DNA from: Dipteris shenzhenensis
Taxonomy: Eukaryota; Polypodiophyta; Polypodiopsida; Gleicheniales
Assembly: GCA_047967505.1 (NCBI GenBank)
Contig: CM106539.1
Length of the DNA stretch: 64,000 nucleotides
Strand: one strand, 5' to 3'
Shown here: positions 22,301-34,300 of the stretch, one piece after another
How positions within the stretch are numbered: position 1 is the first letter of the stretch
How the letters are laid out: each line of letters starts with the position of its first letter
Notes under the pieces: model-generated
Told to the model about the DNA's origin: nothing
Seen by the model: only the letters and a program-made list of their open reading frames with translations
Databases searched by the model: none
Position numbers and translations under genes: made by a program

Positions 22301-25300
22301 GATGCAATAAACACTCACTCAGAGATAACTTAAACGGAGAGAGAGAGATTATATTCATCCACCGGAAGGTGGGCAGAAACTGGCTCCAAGGGAGCAATAC
22401 AAAACTCAGCGAAGTGCTGGGGAAAAACTGATGGAACTCTCTCTCACAAACTGAACCAGCTCTGAGTGCACAGCACAGCCTTGGAAGGAGGCTCTCAGTC
22501 TTGCACTGGATGCTGGAATGACTGAAGGAGTGGGCCTTTTATAGGCACTGCCCAGGCCCTTTGGGTTGACCGACCAGCAGGGTCGGTACCCTGTCTGGTG
22601 GCCGCCCAGATGGCCCTGGAAATCCGACCAGGGTTGGCCATGGTTGGGCCGACTTGGCCTGCCACAGGCCCCTATATAAGGGTGCCCTGTGCAGCCATTC
22701 TGTGCAGCTGCAGGCGCCTCCAAGTGAGGCCCAAGGCCCCCCTGTTTCCCTGCTGTTGCAGGCAGCAACCAGCCCGTGTGCTGGTTGCCTATGATGCCAG
22801 CCTGAGTCTCTCTCTTTCCCAGCCCTCCTACCTCTCACTGCCCCTTGTCCCCTCAAATCGGGGGCTCACAGGTGGGCACAGTGAGTTTCTAACACCCCCC
22901 CTCAATGTCACAACTGTGGGCCAATCCCCATGCGTTTGATGAGGTGCTCCATCTGTTCTTGAGGGAGTGATTTCGTGAAGAGGTCGGACATGTTGTCAGC
23001 GGTCGAGCAGTAGATAAGCTCGATCACGTCGTCGATGATGAGCTCTAGAACAAAGTGGTAATGAACTTCAATGTGCTTGGTCCGCGCACGGTACACTGGA
23101 TTCTTTGCAATGGCTATGCAACTCTGATTGTCGCACATTAGCACTGTTGTGTCCTCCTGACACACATCCATGTCCTCCAGAATCCACCTCAACCACAGTG
23201 TCTCACAAGCTACTGTACACGCGGCTCTGTACTCTGCCTCTGTAGATGAAAGGGCCACTGTGGGTTGCTTCTTACTCAGCCAAGAGATGGCACCAGATGC
23301 AAGTAAGAAACAATACCCTGTTGTCGATCTTCTAGTGTCAGCATCACCCGCCCAATCACTGTCACAGAACCTGCCTAGTTCGATGCCTTTGGTGTAGGTG
23401 ATCCCATAGGTGCAAGTACCCTTTAGATACCTCAGCACCGGTAAACCTGCATCCCAATGACTCTTCCTGGGAGAAGCAAAGAACTGGCATGATAGCCCAA
23501 CTGCATAACAAATATTAGGTCGAGTATTGGTAAGGTAAAGCAAACTTCCTACCAATCGTCGGTACAAGGGAGTATCGACCGGCTGAGATGTGTCGTGAAC
23601 ACTTAGCTTGAGTCCGACCTCCATGGGAGTCACTGCTGTCCTGCAATCCTCCATCTGAAATCTCTTCAGAAGTTCTCTGCAATATTTCTCCTGCGAAATG
23701 AAGATCCTGTCTTTGGCTTGCTTTACTTCAATCCCAAGTAATGTAATAACCCAAGGTCAGTCATCTCAAACTCAAACATGAGTAGCTCCTTGACCTGTGA
23801 AATCTTCTTGACATGATCACCTGTCAAGATAAGATCATCAACATAGAGGATGAGTACCAATCGCAATCCCTTCTCAATGAACAAGTAAAGGTTTGCCTCA
23901 GAAGGACTCCGACTTAGCCCTATCTTCTCAAAGAATACATCAATCCTTTGGTACCAAGCTCTGGGGGCCTGTTTCAGCCCGTATAACGCCTTCTTCAACC
24001 TGCAGACCTTTAATGGGGACCCTGGATCTTGAAAGCCCGGTGGCTGCTCCATGTATACCTCCTCCAGGGTTCCATTAAGGAATGCGGACTTTACCTCCAT
24101 TTGAAAAATAGGCCACTGGAATTGGGCAGCAAGGGCAATCACTGTCCGGATAGTAACCATGCGGGCTGTGGGAGCAAAAGTTTCATCAAAATCCATGCCT
24201 TCAGTTTGAGCAAAACCTTTGACCACTAACCTTGCTTTATTCGTATCCAAGCTACTGTCTGATTTGTATTTAAGTTTGTATACCCACTTAGTGCCGATGA
24301 CTTTCCGTCGCGGGGACCTGGCCACTAAGTCCCAGGTATTGTTCTTCAGGATAGCATCCATCTCTGCCTGCATAGCAGCCTGCCATTCTGGATGGTCCTT
24401 CGCCTCCTCGAAGGTCCTTGGCTCGTCAAGCTGAGCCACCAACGCAAAATTCACGGATGGGATCTTTTGAAGACGTTGGGACCGACACAATCCGAAACTG
24501 CTACTCTCAAGTAATTCGATGACCCGAGACTCTTCCAATGTCATTGGGGCAACCTTTTCTGCTTCTCTGTGGGAGGAGGAACTAGAACTTCTTCTGGAAC
24601 ATCCTGCTCTTCCTAAGTATATTGTGGAACATCAGCTTCTAATTTTGCCACCTCTTGGATGGTCAACCTGGAGCAGGGTGGGTTCGGGGGTTAAACAATC
24701 TCCTCCTCCTCAATCTGAGGCTCCTCCTGGGGTTCAGGTTCCTTTTCCTCGAAGACAACATCCTGACTGATAAGGATTTGCTTCTTTACTAGGTCGAAGA
24801 GTCGATAGGCCTTGGATTCTTCGATATACCCAACAAAGATACATTTTCTGCTCTGCGAATCAAGCTTGATCTTGTCTTCCTTGTGCACATGCACCCATGC
24901 GTTAGAACCAAAAATGCGAAGATGAGTGATAGAGGGCTTCTTACCATAAAATGCCTCACATGGAGTCTTGTCCTTGACGGCCTTCGTCTTTGGTCCTGTT
25001 GAGAATGTGTACAGCTATATTGATAGCTTCACTCCAATAGGCTTTAGAAAGGTTCCTCCCTCGGAGCATAGCAAGTTCTGTCTCTGTGGTGGTTCTATGC
25101 TTCCTCTTGGCTACCCCGTTTTGCTGAGAAGTATGTGCTGTGGTGAGTTGTCGCTTGATCCCATGCTTGCGACAAAATGTGTTGAACTCATTTGAGGTAA
25201 ATTCTCCCCCCCTCTCTGTGCGGAATGTCTTGACATCCTCCCCTGTCTCCTTTTCAACTTTGGCCTTCCAGTCCTTGAACTTCTCGAAAGCCTGAGACTT

Positions 25301-28300
25301 TTTAGCCAAACAATATACCCAAGTCATTCTACAGAAATCATCCACAAAGAGGAGTGAGTACCTGGATCCTGCCCACGATGCTATAAACATTGGGCCACAA
25401 ATGTCGGCGTGAACCAACTCAAGTGGTTTGCTGGCCCGAAACGAGGCCTCTTGTGGGAACTTATCCCTGTGCTGCTTGCCTTCTAGACAAGCCCTATAGA
25501 CATCATCCTTTGGTGGAAGTCCATCCACCATCTTTGACTTTGACATTTCAGCCAAGATTCCATAGCTAACATGACCGAAGCGCTCATGCCAAAGTTTGGA
25601 CTTTCTGTAGTCTTCATGAACCAACATTGCACTGAGACAGTACAATCCCTTCTCTTCAACTCCAAAAATTGGGAATACATGAAGAAGGAAGATGACTGGA
25701 GAAGGAGGAAGGACGAGCAATGGGTGTAGAGGCTTCTGAACGCTGATCCATCTCGGTGAATAGCAAACTGAAAAAACTGAAGCATAAAAGATGTACTGAC
25801 CTCCCGTGCTAGCCTGAGCTGAAAACAGAATCGCCTTTCTGCCAAGGGACTCCTTCCTTCAGAGAGTGCTTTGATGAAGAAGAGTTGAGAGCCTATGGCT
25901 CTGATACCATGTTGAAGAATAGGAGGGAATGAATCACTCAAACCTCCACCCAAGATCTCTCCAACTCTTCCACACACTCAACTTAGATAGATGATCACAG
26001 ATGCAATAAACACTCACTCAGAGATAACTTAAACGGAGAGAGAGAAAGAGTATATTCATCCACCGGAAGGTGGGCAGAAACTAGCTCCAAGGGAGCAATA
26101 CAAAACTCAGCGAAGTGCTGGGGAAAAACTGATGGAACTCTCTCTCACAAACTGAACCAGCTCTGAGCGCACAGCACAGCCTTGGAAAGAGGCTTTCAGT
26201 CTTGCACTGGATGCTGGAATGACTGAAGGAGTGGGCCTTTTATAGGCACTGCCCAGGCCCTTTGGGTTGACCGACCAGTAGGGTCGGTACCCTGTCTGGT
26301 GGCTGACCAGATGGTCCTGAAAATCCGACCAGGGTTGGCCCTGGTCGGTGGCCCTGGTTGGGCCGACTTGGCCTGCCACAGGCTCCTATATAAGGGTGCC
26401 CTGTGCAGCCAGTCTGTGCAGCTGCAGGCGCCCCCAAGTGAGGCCCAAGGCCCCCCTGTTTCCCTGCTGTTGCAGGCAGCAACCAGCCCGTGTGCTGGTT
26501 GCCTATGATGCCAGCCTGAGTCTCTCTCTTTCCCAGCCCTCCTACCTCTCACTGCCCCTTGTCCCCTCAAATCGGGGGCTCACAGGTGGGCACAGTGAGT
26601 TTCTAACACAAACCATATCTGAAACCTATTAACTGTGATGTGGCATGCTCACATGGCATACTGATGCACAACAATAGCTTTAGCATATGCGACGTCTCAG
26701 CTTGACAGACCTCAGAATGAAAAAATGATGCATTTATCAATAAGGCTTGCCAAGCAATTCTACGAGACCATTCCATTGTGATATCCTTCGAAAAGTAGCA
26801 TAATGTACCTTGTTCCATTATGTTTATTTACACTGATCACCTAGCATCCCAATCGGTATTTTCCTCCTTTCACAGATGTAAATGGAAATTATAACAGCTC
26901 ACTATGTAATATCACAAACTCATGAGAAATACATCTTTCGGTAACATTATTCATCCATATGATGGAAACTAACCTTTCTTTCAACAAAGCCCTAGAGACA
27001 CCAGTGCTCATGGTACCATCATTACCTAAACCACCACTTCCAGAAGAAGTCAATCCTTGAACACTAAGGCTTTGAAGAACCTGGCAAGCATAACCATTTG
27101 TAATTAGAGACATCCCTAAATAACACACATTGATTATCTTTACAAGCACAAAAATAAATAAGCCTTTTGTGTAATTGAAAAATACTTAGTGAGCCGAAAA
27201 GAGGTACAGAAAAATCTCTGTAGAAATTTCACCCTCCAGAAGAACTTCAAACCAAAAGGACACTCGCCATACATTTTACAATCAGGAACCTATATTGCGA
27301 TTGACCCAACCACAGAATCATCTTCTGCAGATACAAATTTCTTACCTTGTTCCAGGCAACACGTCTATAATTCTGTGCATGTTGCTGCACAATACGACGA
27401 TGTCTCTGCACCCAGTCCTCTCCTAGCATCTCTTTAGCCTCTGACCTGACTTGATTATATATGTTAAACTCAAGCCACACATAAAGAAACAGACTTGCCC
27501 ATGGAAACTTAAAGAGTTACATGGGCAAGCTTAAAAGAATAATGATGAAGAAATGACAACAGAAACTATGCATAGATCAAGTAAAATAGCATGGAGGCTA
27601 AAATACCTTCGGACAGATTTGACCATGTAATGTATATTATTCATCAGAAAAATGTGTGCTAAAGCAGGGTCCTTGTATTGCTTGGCCTTCCCCTCCAGAT
27701 TTGTCTGGAGTGCTGACATTATCCTCATGGTGGCAGCCGCCAACTGAGACTTCGATGGCTCCATAGTCTCATCCTCACCAAACACCTGCCTCAATGTGGA
27801 TTGGTAGCTGCATAACCAAAAAAATGAGAGCACTTAGCATCTTTCCCAAATCCAAACGTTACACTGATCATCAATGGAAAGTCTCTGTTACTGCTGTAAG
27901 ACATCTGCAACCCATATGCACAAACTAAAGTACAGCTATCTCAACTGAATAGAGTTCATCGTATCCACACTTTGCCATTAGGCTATCGTGACAATTGCAG
28001 ACTAGGCTGAAAGTTTGACAAGAATTGTATAGGAAAATCAAGCTCCTACAGTTAAGAGTGAGCAAGAAGCTCTACACCCCTCAAGTCTCTGCAAATTCTT
28101 CACATGGATCCTGTGGAATACAGGAATTTCTATTCCTGAAGGAAACAGGAAGAATTGCATAATTATAACAGGGGAAGTGTTTTGCTAGATTAAAGCCACG
28201 AAACGAAAGTGATATTCTTTATCCCCAGTTGAGCATTCCAGTACAGCTTAGCCATACACTATAGAGAATAGATCAAGTGGAGGATACAGCCCCCCCCACA

Positions 28301-31300
28301 CAAATCCCAAAATATCCAGCAATCTCTAAAGATTATAAAATAATGCCACAGAAAGATTCATTTTTTGTTTTGTAGGGAGTAATAATTTCAAATACAGCTT
28401 AGCAAAACTTGTTTTGTAGGAAGCTTGAACCAAACGCTAGGAGCCCAGGAAAGTTAAATATCACTAAACTGAATAAAGGCAGGATTCTAAACATGACCAA
28501 ACAAGGACCTTAACCCCATAAACTAACAAGAGTAAAATGGATCTTCCAAAGTAGGGATGACAGAATGCCTATCCAAAGGAGCCAATCAAGGACTGAAGAG
28601 GACTCACTATTGACTATGAATACCAAAGACAAAATAAGACCCAAACTATAGGATCTGCTCAAGCCATTATTTTGTAAAAGGAAACCTGCTCATGTCCACC
28701 CTGAACTGCAGCGTGTCCCCTTTTGTTAAATAGGCAGCGCTAATAACATGGATTCTAATGCAAGAGCTCTCAAAGAACTATTACCCACAAACCCAATAAT
28801 TTATGTTCCACAAACAGCAATCAGCATCACATATCATTCCAAGGGCAGAAAAACTTACTCAAATAAAAACTTAACGTAATTGATGACGTAGCTGGTCAAA
28901 GGATGCACTGTGCCATCTTGTACAGGAGTCTTAGTAGCATCTTTCTCAACGGCATCCCCAAAATCACCAAAAGTCTCTTCAGCAGTCTGAGATAATCTGT
29001 GTGTCAAGCCTACTGCTGCTTCACAAATCTGTGCCGATGCATTTCCTCCAAAAACAATCTCAATCTGTGAAAGCAACAAACTCAATTTGATAGCATATTC
29101 GCAGTAGCACGAAAGTCATAAACCGATGGGGGAAAAACTGTAGACAAACACTGATGGCATAAGGTATACTATGCAGCTAGGTCTATGCCAGAAGCCATTG
29201 TGAGACACAGATTGACCACCCACAAGAATTGAAGCCAAATATTTAAACTGATGAAAGAAAGCCAGAATTATACGCAGTTATCAGTTCAGGTTGAACATCA
29301 AGGCTATAAAGCAAAAAACGTGAGCAACTACAACAAACTGTCCTTTTTAAGGTGGCATGTAGAAAACAAAACTAGATCTTATCCATTTAGGCCACTAATA
29401 ACAAACGACTGGAATCACCTCATGACCACAAAACAGGAGGCAAAACTAGAAAAAAAAGCACAACTTGAACGAATATATAAGGATTGTGCAATTGCTGACA
29501 TCAGCATAATCCAAAGTAAGGCTGACATCGGCATAATCCAAAGTAAGGCGCAATTAAAATTTGCTCGATTGAAAACATGTAGCTGCTAGATGCCCTTTAG
29601 GCTTTAATGTACTAAGAAGATCAGTGCCTACCTCAGGAATGAGCTCTCGCATTGTCTCAAACATGTCAAGCAGCACAAAAAGCTTCTCAGGTGACTTTTT
29701 GCTCTTTGCAGTAGCCTCTCCAAAGCTCAATAACATGGTCACACTATTACTAGTAACATCAGCAAAGCAGTTCTCTTTATAGGGTTCCAGCTCATGGAAT
29801 ACTTGATCGCAAATCTTGCGCTCTCCTGAAAATAATAGCTTGACCTGTCCCCAATACAGCACAAGCACATTGTGAATCAAGAACTAGCAAAAAATTAAGT
29901 GTCTCACTTTATTCAAAACAACTTGAGCTGTCAACAATTTGGCATATCACAAACTCTCCTAGTAAGAGTCAATTCAGAAACAAACTTCAAGGAACTTAAG
30001 GGCTTACCGCTATTCGCATGAAATGAATCCAGTTCGTGATCTTTCCCTCCAAAACTTCCCACTGCATCTTGTGTACGTCTTCTCTGCTGAGTTTCTCAAC
30101 CCCAAGTTTGCGCAGGCTCTGTTCCAACACAGATGCCCTGACATCCCTGCATCCAGTCATAAAGATTAACAATGCCGACTCTGTAGAAGCAGTTTGCAAA
30201 AGGCAAACAATCAAGCAGCTAATTGTGAACATTCGATTTTACCTCAGTCCGGTCAGTTCTAGAGGGGGTGAAACTATAAAAGGCCCACTCACTCCCGATT
30301 CTCATCATCAGTAACAGCTTCACCTTCTAGCCTCAGCCTTCAGCAATAGCCTCACCAACAGCTACTCTTGCAGGCCCCTCAGCCTCTCAATTACTCACCA
30401 TAGAGGGTCAACCAGCTGGCTGACCTCCTGGGTCAGGCCTATAAAAGACTCCCTACCCCCTCACTCTCAGTGACAGGACCTGCAGCTGCTCCTCACCTCC
30501 TCCATCCTTTGCTCCCCTCCTGCTCCAGATCTGGCTATTAAGCCTGCCCCTAACTCATTCTCTGCCTCCTCTGCTCCAGATCTAGCCCTACACCTCCAGC
30601 TGCTGCTCCAGATCTGCTCCTGAGTGGTTGCCAGCGAGCTTCCATTTCTCTTCATCATCTTCGTCATCATCGAGCTACACGGAGGACTGCGTTTCGCTCC
30701 CTCTGCTGCTATCTTTTCTACCATTTCTCTACATGGAACCATCTTTCTGATTCGCCTCAGCCACGGTCCTTGAGACACGACGGCTTGAGGTTCTTGTATT
30801 CAGTTTTTCATATTACCGACAGGCACTATGTTTTCTTCAGTTGTGTCTAAGTATCGTCTATTTTTTATCGCTCCACTGCAAACCCTAACGTTTCTCTATA
30901 GCATATGCATCTACATCCTACAGTTCAATGCAATAGACTATGGAAGGTTACAGATGGTAAATTTCCAAAGCCCCAACCAATGGAGATAGGTGCCACAGCG
31001 GTGCCTCCAAATTCTTCACGATGACTGTCAACTTCCACAAGAGATATTAGGTCCATCAAGCCTTCCTTCCCCAAAGTTTGGGATGGGTAGCATTTTTTCT
31101 GCCATATTGCATTCCTTTCTTGCAGAAAATAGGAGAGCTTTAAACTACGAATTTAATGTTATCCCAAAACAGCAAAGCGAAGTTACCTTTCTTGGTCCAA
31201 GGCATGTGGATCTGTGGGTCTTCTTCCCCTCAGTTTACCTCTAAAACTAGCCCCTACTAACTGAATATGATTTTCACCTCCATTACATAGTTCAACAAGA

Positions 31301-34300
31301 CTACCGACATCCAGTATTGAATTAAGCCCCTCTTCAGAACAAGTAACAGTCTACACTCCCACGTGCATTAGAATTGGAGAAATAAATTGGGCTTGTATCC
31401 TTCTTAAATTTTTGGGTGTTGGGCTCTGTTTACAGTCCACAGTGGACTGCCATACGTGATTCTGGGCTGTTTTGGGTAGTCATATCATGCACTGGAATGA
31501 CCAGTTTTTGGGCTGGTATACCCTGGCTATAGCCAGACGTTATAGGCAGGCAATGGCCCACAATAGACCCAACTAGGGGTCTGCAGAGAAGGCGCCTACA
31601 GCTCACCCAGTCTGTTGAGGTGTGCAGCACCCACTACCCGGAAGGAAAAGGAGGAAGCGGGGGAAGGGGGGGGGGCGGAGGCAGCCGCTCGTCCTCACTA
31701 TATTAAGAGACCTTTGGGCTACCTACCCCTCACTTCCACATAAGCCTAACCCAGGATGTAGATGAGAGGAGTACAGCAGAAGGTAGACTCAGTTTGCAGC
31801 GACATAGGGTGTAGTAGCTAGCAGCACCTGGCTGCCTTCTGATCTACATCTTTGTACTGTCCACACTCATATAGCAATACAATATATTTAAGCGTACGTC
31901 TTTATTCCATTGTGCAATTGTTTCTCTAGATTGAGCATAGTGAGAGATCCTTTTCCCATCCATTTCCGTTGCCGTTACAAGGGTTAGCTTGATCTTTCTG
32001 CCCTCTTCTCTGACAAATGCACCATGATTAACCTCTAAAAGTACATATGGCTGGATAAAAAGCAGTACTCAAACTGAAATTCCACTGGATGCAAACTAGA
32101 TAGAACCTGTAGATTTTACAGCACTGTTGATGATGGCCGGCAGTGATCATTCGTTGTGCTAATTCATGAAGCTGAGGGATTATCCTTGGTGGTAGAAGCA
32201 TTGGCAGAGAAGTGATGCCTTCAGATCCTTTAGTATTCTTACCATCAGCAGGGCTTGGAGGATTAGACTTTCCTGGTGATTCGTCCACAGCAGTCATGCC
32301 ACCTCCTTGACCTCCAGATGATGCAGTTGAGGGCCTAACTGTGTTTGGTAAGCACTCTAAAAGACGAGCAGGCTCCTGTGGTTTGCTGCAATGCATCTAC
32401 AAATGTTAATAGCATTCCAAAATAATTATCTTCCATGCTTGTCTTATTCTTGCTGCCTATAAAAAATCTGGACTACACCTGTGTGTGGCCAACAGATCTC
32501 TGAACTCTTCCTCCAGCCTCTCCATAGCTTTCGAAAGTAACCCATGCGCATGGTTTAGGGCAGGATCACTGCTTTTGAAACTATTATTATAAGTAAAGAA
32601 CTCAACATTGCTCCGAAGCTCATCTACTGCTGCTAGGTAGCCACCTAAATCTTCATTAGGACCTTCAATGATTTTTGATTCCACCTGCAAAACGTTCCAA
32701 CAGTCATGCAGTGCTCAAAATGATGGAGGGAACTATAGGGACAGTGGATACAATCTGGTCTAGATCCTATATGCTATCATGAAACTCCATCCTATGATGA
32801 GCCAGACGTTTGCTTGTTCTTGGACTTCCACTTTAAACAACCTGCCTCACATTTACATCTTTAGAAGCTGAAAAGGCCAGACAAAATGCAAAACTTGAAG
32901 AGTATCCCACCTTCCGTGAGACATCAAACTGTGTCAAAATCTTTTCAGCAACCTTCAAAGTGTTGTCAATGTTCTCATGTGCCTTCCTTACTGCATGTGT
33001 ATGCACCTAAGGCCATGCCCAGTTTGTCAAGATAAATGACCATAAGACTTAAAAACAGTACCAATTTCCAAAAAGAAGTTGAGAACTAGCTGTTTTTTGA
33101 AATCACTTTTCACTTTGCCATCACTTGCTCATCTTTCAATCCCCCTTTGTTCTTTCTTCAAAGTGTGTCACAATAAAATCATTAGCTATCCCTGCACTAA
33201 AATTATAAGATGCTCACAACATGATGCTGCAACAAGTTACATTCCTTCAGATATAACCTTGCCTCTCAAACCCTATCCTTCCCTCGCACCCGTTCAGCTC
33301 ATCCCTATACAGAAGAAGAATTGCAACCAAAGAGAAAAGATTGAACCAAAGGAAAGTACACGAGTAGATCCAAATTCATGTGACATGTGCACAGGACAAA
33401 ATCAAGAACACTTGGATTTGGATTATGAACAGCATCAAAGAGCAACCAAACTACTACACCTAAATAGGTCAAAACCTCTCAATACGTGCTCCCACAAAGT
33501 CCCCACACCAGCAGCAATCCTGCTGCCTTGGATGCTCAGTGGGATGTTGAATATCGACTCCAAAACTCTGCCTTGCCCTCCTTCAAGCTGCGGTGCTGCT
33601 CATGAGCGTCAGTGGCTCTCAGTTGAATGCCTCAGCAAGGGGTTATAAGTGCCCCTATTTATGGGGCAGGTCTGTCCCCTCCAGGCTGGCCGACCAGCCT
33701 GCTACATGGTCTACCCACAGCAGATCTGTGGCTTGCTGACTGCCGCATGGACCGACCTGGTCTGTGGGCTCTCAGAGGCCCCAACCACCTGTCCAAACAG
33801 GTGGCCAACCACAGGCTATAGATGCCCCAGCCATGCCACTTTTAGGCCCTCCACGCTGGGTCATTGTTGCCCACACATGGGCCCATCTCTTGTGCCCCTT
33901 GCTGGCCTGTGTCCACAGCCCATGTGGCTGCTTTCTCTCCACCAGTGCAGATCTACCAGCATATTTGCTGCACTTTACCTGCCCACGTGGCATCTCTACT
34001 GCCCACGTGGCAGCCCTCTTCACTGCTGCTACAGTCAGCACCATATGCTGCCCATGTGTCAGCCTTAATACTGTCCACATGGTAGCCCTGATGTTGGGCC
34101 ATATCCATGATGAAACTGCCCATGTGGCACATAAACCTTGCACACATGGTAGCGTCTCGCTAGGTCCCATCCTACACACGTGTCCTGCCCTTGCTCTCCT
34201 CAAACAGGAGCTCACAAGTGGGCAGTGACCCTGCTATTTCAACACTGCCCCCCATCCTTTGCTGCCTCTCAGCTACCTGTCAGTGCTTTTACAACCCCGC

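Larger units (their letters stand above)
22211..26608 (-). mobile_element. Copia-B LTR retrotransposon in EXO70 intron 10
   Basis: A 4,398-bp insertion is bounded by the 5-bp duplication CAAAC (22,206-22,210 and 26,609-26,613). Both LTRs start TGTTGAAG and end TTTCTAACA on the plus strand. The internal region is only about 3.0 kb, because gag and protease are gone. The order in the direction of transcription (minus) is LTR, primer site, a short gag start fused to GAG-pre-integrase, integrase, RT, RNase H, polypurine tract, LTR. The two LTRs differ at roughly 2-3% of positions by eye plus a 13-15 bp indel, so the insertion is not very recent. It lies in the same orientation as EXO70. Confidence 0.95.

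Noticed and set aside
32386-32400. Alternative start of EXO70 exon 4 at the AG before ATGCATTGC
   Set aside because: It would shift the frame relative to exon 3. The acceptor at 32,386 restores SKPQEP in phase.
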